DNA of 64,000 nt from Ascarosepion bandense. Lineage: Eukaryota; Mollusca; Cephalopoda; Sepiida; Sepiidae. The notes beneath the pieces were generated by a model. The model was not told where the DNA came from and did not search any database. It saw only the letters and a program-made list of their open reading frames with translations. Shown here piece after piece: positions 23,160 through 34,191 of this stretch (its first letter is position 1; every line of letters starts with the position of its first letter). The stretch lies in the NCBI GenBank assembly GCA_037127315.1, contig JBBBDQ010001287.1:4424501-4488500 (forward strand). The letters are read 5' to 3'. The position numbers and the translations under genes were made by a program.

Positions 23160-23950
23160 ATCGTTGCGATCTGCTTGTGACACGGTGCGCTGTCTTGGTG
23201 AAAGATCCCTTTTTTTTTTCATTTATGGCCAATTTTTGTCGATTTCTTTCTTCAAACCCACCAATAATGCTATATGATATTCGCTATTGATGGTTCTTTT
23301 TTTCTCAAGGTAATCGATGAACAAAATACTTTGCACATTCCAAAATACAGAAACCAAAATCTTGCCTGCTGATATTTACATCTTTGGTCGCTTTGGACGG
23401 CTTCCACTTGCCGCTGTCTACTCAGCTGACTGCTGATTTGGCTCCAAAGGGAAGTGATGGACCCATGTTTCATCTATTGTCACATATTCATGCAAAAACT
23501 CCCTGCTGCGTTGAAACAATTACAAACAACGCTCCGAATCGTCGACGCGTTATTGTTTTTGATCGACTGTGAGCAAAACACAGCATCCACTTTGAAGACA
23601 GCTTTCTCATTGACAAATTTTCATGCAAAATGGTAAAATACTCTGCTATTTGATGTGTTTAACTCTTCTGCTATCTTACACAACTTTAATTTACGATCGG
23701 CCAAAATGTGTTTGTGGATTTTTTTTGTGTTTCCGGGATAACTACCTATTTTGTGAGACCGAGCGTTCAGCATAATTTGTGTCTGTACGACCGCGTTTAA
23801 AGTCAGCATACCACCTCTTAACCGTTGTTTCCGATGGAGCAGTGACCGAATAACACTTATCAAGCCATTGCTTTGCTTGAACAATATTTTCCCATGAGAA
23901 TGCAATGAATTATCAACACGCGAAATTCAGATTTTTTCGTTGTTTTGAAA
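23160..23950 (-). pseudogene. irritans-type mariner transposase, frameshifted
   Basis: On the minus strand the N-terminal half gives VKRWYADFKRGRTDTN-like and KIHKHILADRKLKLCKIAEE blocks, the helix-turn-helix part of mariner transposase. Further 3' come a DETWVHHF-like block (near the first catalytic Asp), SVFWDVQ-like and LFIDYLEK-like blocks, and an FHQD-like second catalytic block near 23210. Several frameshifts and stops break it. The C-terminal third and the element's terminal repeats are missing: the 3' side runs straight into the 113-bp satellite at 23150. Confidence 0.8.
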
Positions 23951-24203
23951 ATTTGTAACAGTAGCTTCATTTAAATAACTGTAATTTGTAAAATAATAAT
24001 CCGATTTGGTTCAAATTTTGCCATTTGAAGGTTATTACTTCATAAGAATTATATAGATTTTTTTATCTGCAATAAAATACATCATGGATGATGTACAGTA
24101 CTGAAATATTTGACAACATTTGGCTCATTAGTACGACTTAGAATCAGGTGTGGCGATCATGCTGTAACCGGTGTTTCACTGTCATGTGACCGTAAAAACT
24201 AGA
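23951..24203. other. Spacer with a 33-bp motif repeated at 27812-27845
   Basis: AAAATACATCATGGATGATG at about 24075-24096 recurs at 27823-27844 with matching upstream bases (TTTATCTGCA / TTTATTTGCA). It may be a shared element end. Otherwise unrecognised. Confidence 0.5.
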
Positions 24204-24340
24204 CAGTAAGGGTGAATTTTAAGAGTAAGGGTGAATTTTAAGAGTAGGGGTGAATTTTAAGAGTAAGGGTGAATTTTAAGAGTAAGGGTGAATTTTAAGA
24301 GTAAGGGTGAATTTTAAGAGTAAGGGTGATTGTGAAGATT
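24204..24340. repeat. 19-bp tandem repeat
   Basis: AGTAAGGGTGAATTTTAAG repeats with period 19 for seven units, nearly perfect (starts at 24205, 24224 and so on). Confidence 0.9.
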
Positions 24341-24780
24341 AAGAGTCAAGGTGGAGAATAAGAACGAATATGGAGATTAAGGGTGAATGTAAGGAATAAG
24401 GAAGAATGGGAAAGATAAACTCAAATGTGGAGAGTAACGAGTATTGTAGCAATTAATGATAAATGCGGAGAAAAAGAAAAAAACGGAGAGTAAAGATGAA
24501 TGTAGAGAGCAAAGAGAATGTTGGATAAAAAGATGAAATGTAGGGAGTCAAAATAAATGTTGAGAAAATACAAATATAAAAAGTAAGGAAGAATATCTAA
24601 AAGTAAAGCTGAGTGTTAATATTAACGAAAGATATGGCGTGTAATAAGAAATGTGGATATTAAGAAGAATTGTAGATAGTAAGAAGGAATATGGGAAGGC
24701 TAAATGCAGCGCGTATGGATAATTTGAAGAATAAAAGAGAACGTGGGACATCAGATAAAAGTGAAGATAAGTACCGGGCC
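24341..24780. repeat. Degenerate purine-rich array related to the 113-bp satellite
   Basis: Short words such as AATGTGGAGAGTAA, GATTAAGGGTGAATGT and CGGAGAGTAAAGATGAATGT recur irregularly. Read on the opposite strand they equal the ACTCTCCACATTCACCCTT core of the 113-bp unit. It looks like an old, decayed array of the same ancestral word of about 19 bp. Confidence 0.6.
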
Positions 24781-24804
24781 TGATATATATAAGAAATAAC
24801 TGGA

Positions 24805-25670
24805 TAAATGACACATTCTCGAAAAACAGAATAAATGACACATTCTCGAATAACAGAATAAATAACACATTCTCGAATAACAAAATAAATGACACATTCT
24901 CGAAAAACAAAATAAATGACACATTCTCGAACAACAGAATAAATGACACATTCTCGAATAACAGAATAAATAACACATTCTCGAATAACAAAATAAATGA
25001 CACATTCTCGAATAACAAAATAAATGACACATTCTCGAATAATAAAATAAATGACACATTCTCGAATAACAGAATAAATGACACTTTCTAGAATAACAGA
25101 ATAAATGACACATTCTCGAATTACAGAATCAATGACACTTTCTCGAATAACAAAATAAATGACACATTATCGAATAACAGAATAAATGATACATTCTCGA
25201 ATAACAGAATAAGTTACACTTTCTCGAATAACAGAATAAATGATACATTCTCGAATAACAGAATAAGTTACACTTTCTCGAAAAACAGAATAAATGACAC
25301 TTTCTCGAATAACAGAATAAATGACACATTCTCGAATAACAGAATAAATTACACTTTCTCGAATAACAGAAAAAATTACACTTTCTCGAATAACAGAAAA
25401 AATGACACATTCTCGAATAACAAAATAAATTACACATTATCGAATAACAGAATAAATGACACTTTCTGAATAACAGAATAAATGACACTTTCTCAAATAA
25501 CAGAATAAATCACGCATTCTCGAATAACAGAATAAATGACACATTCTCGAATAACAGAATAAATGACACTTTCTCGAATAACAGAATAAATGACACTTTC
25601 TCGAATAACAGAATAAATGACACATTCTCGAATAACAGAATAAATGACACATTCTCGAATAACAGAATAA
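24805..25670. repeat. 27-bp tandem array, about 32 copies
   Basis: The unit AATGACACATTCTCGAATAA then CAGAATA is 27 bp, a multiple of three, so frames stay open (repeated SFILLFENV on the minus strand) without being genes. Common variants are ACATTC/ACTTTC and GAATAAC/GAAAAAC. Each unit has a small ATTCT...AGAAT inverted repeat. A broken, inverted cluster of the same unit lies at 27424-27592. Confidence 0.95.
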
Positions 25671-26240
25671 AACTAAATGAAAGTGATCAAAAGTTAGAAA
25701 GTTAGAATCGAAAGTTTCTTGTATGACAATGCATCAACTAAACTTGAATGGAAATTATTATAAAGCAAAGGATGTTTTCAATGTTCCTAAGATTGTTTGG
25801 AATGATACGACTTTATATAAAAATAACAGAATTTATTATAAAAAAATGATATTTTAAATTTTTATACAAAATTTTAGCATGATGCTGCCACATTAGTAAT
25901 TTCTGAAATTATCATAAAAATGATACATATGAATAATATTATACTTCTTATAATTGATCTACACGTCTATGTTTTTGAAGTGTTTAGTATTTACTAATTC
26001 CACATCTTGTAACATTCTGATTGTTTCAGTGTTTGTTGGCGCAAGCAGCGTATTTGTTATAAAGTGTTTTATAAAGAAAATGATGTTTTAAAATTCTATA
26101 CAAATCTTTAGCATAATACTGTCACAATAGTGATTCCTGAAATTATCATAAAAAATAATAAAATCTCACTGAATACGCGAGGATATACAGTTGCAATTTT
26201 ACATCACTTTAATAGGTGTATGCAAATCGATGAATAATAT
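25671..26240. repeat. Spacer holding duplicated segments
   Basis: About 25826-25925 (ending GAAATTATCATAAAAATGAT) is repeated at about 26078-26160, and 25928-26055 (CTTATAATTGATCTACACGT ... TGTTGGCGCAAGCA) is repeated at 27301-27420. These look like pieces of one unnamed element that also carries the 27-bp array. Confidence 0.65.
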
Positions 26241-26432
26241 TAGTAGGCCTCCGTCGGTCAGGATTGACTATGGGTAGCATCCTAGTTGTCTGCTTGGCTG
26301 GAGCATCGGCGTCTGTGACTGTAGAAACCGATGTGGATGTGACAGTCTTTGTTGCAGAGGCGGCATTTATGTTTTATTTCTGGTCTGTCAGAGCTGTCAT
26401 TTTGCATTCTGCGAACCCACCTCTCCATGTAG
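26241..26432 (-). pseudogene. RTE-like LINE extreme 3' end with C2H2-type finger
   Basis: On the minus strand the frame ends KHKCRLCNKDCHIHIGFY, SHRRRC, SSQADN and stop. The 3' UTR is only about 40 bp and ends at GACGGAGGCCTACT, then a TA-rich tail. CX2C...HX5C spacing marks a zinc-finger-like C-terminus typical of this LINE group. Only about 45 codons remain; (CA)n/(TA)n replaces the rest. Confidence 0.8.
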
Positions 26433-26464
26433 ACATGTAGACACACACACACACACACACACAT

Positions 26465-26499
<35 letters not shown>

Positions 26500-26602
26500 A
26501 TACAGCTCTGTTCATACATTGAGCACTGTTTTATTAACTCCTGAATATTAATAATATACATATGTGGACCTTCATATGTATATTTATTAATTTACGTCAT
26601 CA

Positions 26603-26693
<91 letters not shown>

Positions 26694-26716
26694 GTATATA
26701 TTAAGGCGTACTAGTG

Positions 26717-26767
<51 letters not shown>
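26433..26767. repeat. (CA)n/(TA)n microsatellites around an element fragment
   Basis: CA and TA runs at about 26437-26500, 26607-26700 and 26720-26767. Between them 26501-26595 is the reverse complement of part of 4785-5017 (CAGTGCTCAATGTATGAACA region). Confidence 0.85.
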
Positions 26768-26770
<3 letters not shown>

Positions 26771-27300
26771 TAGGCCTCCGTCGGTCAGGATTGACTATGG
26801 GTAGCATCCTAGTTGTCTGCTTGGCTGGAGCATCGGCGTCTGTGACTGTAGAAACCGATGCGGATGTGACAGTCTTTGTTGCAGAGGCGGCATTTATGTT
26901 TTGTTTCTGGTCTGTCGGGGCTGTCATTTTGCTTCCTGCGAACCCGCTTCTCTATAGCGACTTGTGTCAGTTGCTCCTCGGTTGATTTGAGTTGTTGGGC
27001 CAGGGTTCCTCTCCATTTGAACCGGTCGACTGATACGCTCTCCCATGACTCCGTGTTGATGCCCAAAGCTTTCATATCGCGTCTTATGATGTCACGATAC
27101 CTTAGTTGTGGCTGCCCAGTAGGTCTTCTTCCAGAAGCCAGCTCTCCATACAGGAGGTCTTTTGGAATGTGACCGTCTGGCATGCGGTAGACATGGCCTA
27201 CCCAGCGGAGTCTACGATGTTTAAGGAGTGTGAACATGGTCGGTAGACCGGCTCGAGACAGGAATGCAGTTTTGGGCACCTTGTCTTGCCATGAGATTCC
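26768..27300 (-). pseudogene. RTE-like LINE C-terminal region, 5'-truncated
   Basis: An open frame of about 160 codons on the minus strand runs to the stop at 26809. It has ISWQDKVPKTAFLSRAGLPT, LKHRRLRWVGHVYRMPDGHI, PKDLLYGELASGRRPTGQPQ, LRYRDIIRRDMKALGI and a C-terminal finger HKCRLCNKDCHIRIGFYSHR. This is the region after the reverse transcriptase in RTE-like LINEs. The 3' UTR is about 40 bp and ends in (TA)n. The copy is truncated at 27300 in unrelated repeat, so it is not a complete gene, though this stretch has kept its frame and is probably fairly young. Confidence 0.85.
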
Positions 27301-27423
27301 TATGAATAATATTATACTTCTTATAATTGATCTACACATCTAAGTTTTGAAGTGTTTAATATTTACTAATTCCACATCTTGTAACATTCTGATTCTTTCA
27401 GTTTTTGTTGGCGCAAGCACCGT
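27301..27423. repeat. Copy of the 25928-26055 segment
   Basis: CTTATAATTGATCTACACAT ... CACATCTTGTAACATTCTGA ... TGTTGGCGCAAGCAC matches 25928-26055 in the same orientation, then joins the 27-bp units directly. Confidence 0.8.
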
Positions 27424-27592
27424 ATTCATAAATGACACATTCTCGAATAACAGAATAAATGACACTTTCTCGAATAACAGAATAAATGACAATTTTGTTT
27501 TATTCTGTTATTCGAGAAAGTGTCATTTATTTTGTTATTCGAGAATGTGTCATTTATTCTGTTATTCGTGAATGTGTCATTTATTCTGAATA
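27424..27592. repeat. Inverted cluster of the 27-bp unit (long hairpin)
   Basis: About two and a half units read forward (AATGACACATTCTCGAATAA), then after ACAATTTTGTTTT about four units read in reverse (TTATTCTGTTATTCGAGAAA). The switch at about 27490-27500 makes a near-perfect hairpin of at least 60 bp per arm. Confidence 0.9.
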
Positions 27593-27845
27593 TTTTTCTG
27601 GGGGGTTTGAAATTAATAGATTTTCGGTGACCGTAACACACTTGGTAGGCTCCCATTCTCATGGTATCTTTGGTCAACACGAATGGCACGGGTAAGGTCA
27701 TTTAGCCTACCTCCCGTAGCCTAGACATAAACGAAAACAAAAGTAGGGTATTTAAAACTTTTTATCAGATATTTTACGGTAAATGTCTTTGTGCGACAGA
27801 GATTGAAAACAATTTATTTGCATTAAAATACATCATGGATGATGT

Positions 27846-27938
27846 CACCGGTTCTCATTCGATCATCGAAGTTAAGCAACGTTGAGCCTGGTCAGTACTT
27901 AGATGGGTGATCACTTGGGAAAACAGGCACTGTAAACG
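27846..27938 (+). pseudogene. 5S rRNA pseudogene, 3' three quarters
   Basis: CACCGGTTCTC, GATCATCGAAGTTAAGCAAC, GAGCCTGGTCAGTACTTAGA and TGGGTGATCACTTGGGAAAA follow the metazoan 5S rRNA order from about nucleotide 27 to the 3' end. The first quarter is missing. Most differences from the usual metazoan sequence are C-to-T or G-to-A, as in a silenced, methylated copy. The internal control region is altered and the 5' end is absent, so it is not a functional gene. SINE-A starts 9 bp downstream. Confidence 0.8.
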
Positions 27939-27946
27939 TATAGTGA

Positions 27947-28118
27947 CGGATGTGCATTGCGTTGTGGTGCAGTGGATATCGGTTTGGAAAGAGAAATCGG
28001 TGAGCCGAGTTCGAATTCCAGTTGAGTACCCTGCATTCACTTCAGCACTGGTAACCTTGAGAAAGGTATTAATCCGTCATTTTCCTCCAGTTATGGGTTA
28101 AATAACAGGATAGGACCT
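27947..28118 (+). mobile_element. SINE-A, head and start of body
   Basis: Starts GGATGTGCATTGCGTTGTGG. A-box-like TGGTGCAGTGGATATCGG and a good B-box, GAGTTCGAATTCC, are spaced as in a tRNA. The copy then has TTGAGAAAGGTATTAATCCG and TCCAGTTATGGGTTAAATAA and stops in the AACAGGA region before the body. The next 200 bp (28119-28319) is unrecognised. Confidence 0.8.
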
Positions 28119-28319
28119 GGAGGCAACCCATGTAGTGTTGGTGTCACAATAAAAAACACCCTTGGTATCCCTGGCGAAGCATCAAGTATTCGGCTATTTG
28201 ACAAGATTATGAATTTCGCTGCAAACAGCGCCAGAGTTCCAAATGCACAGGGAATACTGGAGAGGTGTAGTGAATTCTATTTCGGCTAATGGCCGCAAGT
28301 CGACAACGATCATGGAGCA

Positions 28320-28635
28320 AGCATGTGAACAATGATGAGGTTTTGGAATAAAAAGGAATTAATATTGAACATTAGTATAAAATCAGCTAAAGTTTCTGGA
28401 ATATGCAATGAGGAGAGAGGGCTTGGAGAATCTGATACTCATAGGACTGAGGAAAAGAGAGACAAGAGAAAGCAGTGATTGACGTACTTGACTGGCCTGA
28501 CCAAGTGCGGGGTTTGTGTCGGGTAACAAGAGAAAACGTGCTAAAAGCCTCCAGGGATAGGGAGACGTGGAAGTCCATGAGAGAAGAAGAAGAAGAAGAA
28601 GAAGAAGAAGAAGAAGAAGAAGAAGAAGAAGATTA
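28320..28635 (+). pseudogene. LINE-2type 3' end with a (GAA)n expansion
   Basis: AATGATGAGGTTTTGGAA, then a diverged version of the RKRQLKFLGHAMRKEGLENL region (GTTTCTGGAATATGCAATGA, GAGGGCTTGGAGAATCTGAT), several stops, and CCATGAGAGAAGAAG with about 50 bp of GAA at 28583-28633. The usual CCTGAAGGGACAGGGCACAT tail is missing before the GAA run; CTGAAGGGACACGGTATATA appears 60 bp later, so the expansion lies inside the tail. Confidence 0.75.
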
Positions 28636-28849
28636 TACATGAAATATGAATGTGCGCTGTCTAAGAAACCGACTAACATAGCTTCATGCTGAAGGGACAC
28701 GGTATATAAAAGACATGAAGCGCTTAAAGCAATTTGAAGAAGAGTCATTTAAGGTACATAAATACTTTTGTGACGTTGCAACTAACCGGGCTTAATACTA
28801 TTTATATTCGATGATCGAACAAAAGCAGGTGTTTTCAAATCGAGTCTAC

Positions 28850-29365
28850 TGTCAGCAAGTGAAAGAAATCTTTGAATTCATAAACGTGAAAAAGACAGTA
28901 GGTAAACCCTTCAGTATCTTTCTCAAGAGATCATGACAATTCACCGGTAAGAAAGAAAAAGGTATCTGTAGAGAAGGGACTGTGAAACAATTCCCATATC
29001 TTTCCCAAGAATTCATGGTAATTTCCAGATAATATAAGAAAAAGAATCTGTAGAGAAGGCAACGGGAAACCATTCCATTATATTTCCCAAGAAGACATGG
29101 CAATTCACAAACAATAAAGATAAAGAATCTCTGGAGAAGGCAACGGGAAACTATTTTAGTATCTTCTCAAAGAATTCATGGCAATTCATTCAATATAAGA
29201 AAAGGAAAATGAGGAGAAGGCAACTGGAAACCATTCTCGTATATTTTCGAAGAATTGAAGACGATAACAATAAAGAATCTTTGAAGAACTCAATGAGCAA
29301 TCATTCTAGTGTGTTTCCCAAGAATTTTCGGCATTTCATAGATAATATAGGAAAAGGAAGCCACT
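28850..29365. repeat. Tandem array of about 80-bp units (part 1)
   Basis: GAGAAGGCAACGGGAAACCA, TTCCCAAGAATTCATGGCAA, TTCACAGATAATA and AGAAAAAGAATCT recur every 78-84 bp, about six to seven diverged units. Confidence 0.85.
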
Positions 29366-29792
29366 AAATAATGCAACTTAGATCACTGGTGACCCCTAAA
29401 TACGAATTTGCACCAAGATACTAGATTAGCAACTAGATCCCACCCTTTTACAGTGAAACCGATAAAATGCAGCCGTAACTTCTACTCCAACAGTTTCTTT
29501 CCTCGCACTTCCCGACTGTGGAATTCTCTTCCAAACGATTGCTTCCCCGACGGCTACAATCTCCAGGAGTTTAAATGTAAGGTCAATACACACCTCCTAA
29601 CACACTAACCTGCTCCCATTCTATCAAGCACTCTTCCCATCTGCCCGACCCTCATCCTCGCTATCCTTACTCATCTGTCACCTTTCTCCTGACATTCCCT
29701 ATGTCTATCCACTCCTTCTCTTTACCTTCCCCTATGTAGCCCCATGCGCAATAGTGGCAGTGGAATGCCTTGCTTGGGGTGAGATGATTAAA
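29366..29792 (+). pseudogene. LINE-1type 3' end inserted in the 80-bp array
   Basis: Begins near CTTAGATCACTGGTGACCCC. The frame reads SHPFTVKPIKCSRNFYSN, FPRTSRLWNSLPNDCFPDGY and NLQEFKCKVNTHLL and stops; SRLWNSLP is a widespread C-terminal motif of CR1/L2/Jockey-group LINEs. The 3' UTR ends CCCCTATGTAGCCCCATGCG, AATAGTGGCAGTGGAATGCC, TTGCTTGGGGTGAGATGATT and A-rich tail. It is 5'-truncated to about 430 bp. Confidence 0.85.
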
Positions 29793-30015
29793 AAAAAAAC
29801 AAAAAAAAACTGGAACAATTCTAGTACATTCCTCAAGAATTTAGGTCAATTTATGATAATGTTGAGAAACCTGATGATAATATTGAGAAACATGATGATA
29901 ATGTTGAGAAACATGATGATAATGTTGAGAAACCAGCAGATAAAACAACTGGAAACACGTTCAATATATTTCCCAACAATTCATGACAATTTACAGATAA
30001 GGAAAGAAATTTGTG
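29793..30015. repeat. 80-bp array (part 2) with a 21-bp inner repeat
   Basis: More units of the 80-bp type follow the LINE tail (CCTCAAGAATTTAGGTCAAT, TTCCCAACAATTCATGACAA). Inside, GATAATGTTGAGAAACATGAT is repeated about four times with period 21. Confidence 0.75.
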
Positions 30016-30920
30016 GGTAAGACTTCACATTTCAAAGAAGTCATTAAATTTTATTTATGATGAACAAAGTGAAACTGTGAAGAACTATGATCCCCCACGT
30101 ACAGAAGTGACAAAACATTTTGGATTTTTAAAAAATACCTAGTAGACCTTTTTCATATAGGTGACACAGTTACACCCGCGTTAACCAGACAGAGGAGTAG
30201 CTACCCCCATGATTTAAAAACCCCTGCCCTTACTCTTTGCTTCTCCTTCACGTCATTCTATTTCCGCTCTTTCGTCTATCTTTATTTTGCATTCTTTTTT
30301 TCTTGCAATCTTTTACAAATTTCGTTTTTTTTTTTTTCTGATACAGTATTTAATACTTACGGCTGTTTGCATATTCTAAACCAAGTTTTATGAGTGCCTT
30401 CCAGTCGCATTTTGCTTAGAGGCAACCCACAACGGAGAGAACAATATTACAAGAGACAACAACGCTAAGTTGTTTACACTGTAAGGCTTTTTAAAAAGTT
30501 CGCTTTAGAGCTTCATTCATTCTTTTTATATACTCATATCTTTCTTTTCTACCCCAAAGAATAATTTTATAAACATTTGTATATTTCTATCTCATTTATA
30601 TCATTTTTATTGATTAATTTTTTAACTACTTTTTAAAAAGTCAAAAGCGTTTTTCAGTTTTATTGTTTTAATGAAAAATCTTCTACGATACGTGGTCTTT
30701 TTTTGGTTACGCATAAAATATTTGTTCAAATAGCCTTTTCATTGTTTTCTTTTGTCTCTTTATCTCGTCTTTTTATTTTTTTCAATATCTTTTCCTTCTT
30801 TTCCTTCTTCTATCTCTTGTTTTTCATCTTTCCCTCCATCACTTCCTCTTTTGTTGCGATTTCTTTAATTATTAATGACAATTTTTCTCATTTTTGTTTC
30901 TTATTTATCTTAACCAATTT
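30016..30920. other. T-rich spacer, nothing recognised
   Basis: Becomes steadily more pyrimidine-rich toward the next satellite. The open frame at 30703-30987 is a low-complexity F/S/L translation. I see no element ends or RNA gene. Confidence 0.6.
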
Positions 30921-30947
30921 CATATTCACTTCTTTCTTTCTTTCTTC

Positions 30948-30985
<38 letters not shown>

Positions 30986-31158
30986 AATAACGTTTTCTAA
31001 AACATATGCTGCTCCTGGATCTTCTTCTCTATCCGTTATTTCTTTCTTTCTTTCATTCTTTCTTTCTTTCTTTATTTATTTATTTATTTCTTTGCACATC
31101 TAAGTTACATAACTTTCTTTCTCCAGCTCTACTTTTCTTTCTTTCTTTTTTCTTTCAT

Positions 31159-31194
<36 letters not shown>

Positions 31195-31438
31195 TCATTC
31201 TAATAACGTTTTTTAAAACATATGCTGCTCCTGGATCTTCTTCTCTTTGCTTTCTTTCTTTCTTTCTTTTTTTCTTTCTTTTTTTCTAATAACGTTTTTT
31301 AAACATACGCTGCTCCTGGATATACTTTTATTTCTTTCTTCCTTTTCTCTTTCCTTCTTTCTTTCTTTCTTTCCTTCAGTCTTTCTTTCTTTCTTTGCAC
31401 ATCTAAGTTGCATACCTTTCTTTCTCCAGCTCTACATT

Positions 31439-31482
<44 letters not shown>

Positions 31483-31986
31483 TCAGTCTTTCTTTCTTTC
31501 TTTGCACATCTAAGTTGCGAACCTTTCCTTCTCCAGCTCAACTTCTACTTTCTTTCTTTCTTTCTTTCTTTAGTTTTTCTTTCTTTCTTTCTATCTTTCT
31601 TTCTTTCTAATAACGTTTTTTAAACATATGCTGCTCCTGAATATACTTCTATTTCTTCCTTTCTTCCTTTCTTTCTTTCTTTTTTTTTCTTTCTTTCTAA
31701 TAACGTTTTTTTAAGAAATTTGCTGCTCCTGGATCTTCATCTCCTTTCTTTCTTTCTTTCTTTCTTTCTTTATTTATTTATTTATTTATTTATTTCTAAT
31801 TACGTTTTTTTAAGACATATGCTGCTCTTGGATCTTCATCCCTTTTCTTTCTTTTTTCATTCTTTCTTTCCTTCCTTCTTTCTTTCTTACTTACTTTCAA
31901 GATTTCTTTCTTTCTTTCTTTTTTCTTTCTTTCTTTCTAATAAGGTTTTTTGAAACATATGCTGCTCCTGGATCTTCTTCTCTTTG

Positions 31987-32036
<50 letters not shown>

Positions 32037-32111
32037 AGCGAATAACGTCTTTTAAAACACATGCTGCTCCTGGATCTTCATCTCTCTCCTTTCCTTCTTT
32101 CTTTCTTTCTT

Positions 32112-32149
<38 letters not shown>

Positions 32150-32222
32150 TTCCTTGCACATCTAAGTTGCATACCTTTATTTCTCCAGCTCTACTTTTAC
32201 TCTCTTTCTTTCTTTCTTGGTT

Positions 32223-32261
<39 letters not shown>

Positions 32262-32349
32262 AATAACGTTTTTTTAAGACATATGCTGCTCTTGGATTTT
32301 CATCCCTTTTTATTCTTTTTTTCTTTCTTTCTTTCTTTCTTTCTTTCCT

Positions 32350-32381
<32 letters not shown>

Positions 32382-32435
32382 TGTAGCTAATAACGTAATT
32401 TAAAATATATGCTGCTCCTGGATTTTCATCTCTTT

Positions 32436-32467
<32 letters not shown>

Positions 32468-32708
32468 TGCACATCTAAGTTGCGAACCTTTCCTTCTCCA
32501 GCTCAACTTCTACTTTCTTTCTTTCTTTCTTTCTTTAGTTTTTCTTTCTTTCTTTCTATCTTTCTTTCTTTCTAATAACGTTTTTTAAACATATGCTGCT
32601 CCTGAATATACTTCTATTTCTTCCTTTCTTCCTTTCTTTCTTTCTTTGTTTTTCTTTCTTTCTAATAACGTTTTTTTAAGAAATTTGCTGCTCCTGGATC
32701 TTCATCTC

Positions 32709-32755
<47 letters not shown>

Positions 32756-32816
32756 TGCACATCTAAGTTGCACATCTAAGTTGCATACCTTTCTTTCTCC
32801 AGCTCTACTTTTACTC

Positions 32817-32848
<32 letters not shown>

Positions 32849-33068
32849 TATTTATTTATTTATTTATTTATTTATTTCTAATTACGTTTTTTTAAGACAT
32901 ATGCTGCTCTTGGATCTTCATCCCTTTTCTTTCTTTTTTCATTCTTTCTTTCCTTCCTTCTTTCTTTCTTACTTACTTTCAAGATTTCTTTCTTTCTTTC
33001 TTTTTTCTTTCTTTCTTTCTAATAAGGTTTTTTGAAACATATGCTGCTCCTGGATCTTCTTCTCTTTG

Positions 33069-33122
<54 letters not shown>

Positions 33123-33203
33123 AGCTAATAACGTCTTTTAAAACACATGCTGCTCCTGGATCTTCATCTCTCTCCTTTCCTTCTTTCTTTCTTTCTTTCT
33201 ATT

Positions 33204-33243
<40 letters not shown>

Positions 33244-33328
33244 TCCTTTCCTTCCTTCCTTGCACATCTAAGTTGCATACCTTTATTTCTCCAGCTCTAC
33301 TTTTACTCTCTTTCTTTCTTTCTTGGTT

Positions 33329-33363
<35 letters not shown>

Positions 33364-33423
33364 AATAACGTTTTTTTAAGACATATGCTGCTCTTGGATT
33401 TTCATCCCTTTTTATTCTTTTTT

Positions 33424-33471
<48 letters not shown>

Positions 33472-33525
33472 TGTAGCTAATAACGTAATTTAAAACATAT
33501 GCTGCTCCTGGATTTTCATCTCTTT

Positions 33526-33560
<35 letters not shown>

Positions 33561-33607
33561 AGATAATAACGTCATTTAAAACATATGCTCCTCCTGGATC
33601 TTCATCA

Positions 33608-33642
<35 letters not shown>

Positions 33643-33885
33643 TGGACATCTAATTTGTATACCTTTCTATCTCCAACTCTACTTTTTCTTTCCTTCTTTC
33701 TTTCTTTATTTCTTTCTTTCTTTCTATATTTCTTTCTTTCTTTTTTTCTTTCTTTCTAGCTAATAACGTCATTTAAAACACATGCTGCTCCTGGATCTTC
33801 ATCACTCTCTTTTCCTTCTTTCTTTCTTTCTTTCTTTCTTTGCACATCTAAGTTGCATACCTTTCTTTCTCCAGCTCTACTTTTA

Positions 33886-33927
<42 letters not shown>

Positions 33928-33982
33928 AATAACGCTTTTTAAAACATATGTTGCTTATGGATCTTCATCTCGTTTATTTTTT

Positions 33983-34013
<31 letters not shown>

Positions 34014-34060
34014 AGCTAATGACGTCATTTAAAACATATGCTGCTCCTGGATCTTCATCA

Positions 34061-34102
<42 letters not shown>

Positions 34103-34150
34103 AATAACGTTTTTTAAACATATGCTGCTCCTGGATATACTTCTATTTTT

Positions 34151-34191
<41 letters not shown>

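Noticed and set aside
24548..25652. SFILLFENV and CHLFCYSR repeat proteins on the minus strand
   Set aside because: The 27-bp unit is a multiple of three, so frames stay open by period alone.
24805..25670. CRISPR array with 27-bp repeats
   Set aside because: There are no spacers between the units, so it is a simple tandem repeat.
27846..27938. A functional 5S rRNA gene
   Set aside because: The first quarter is missing and many transitions alter the conserved internal control region.
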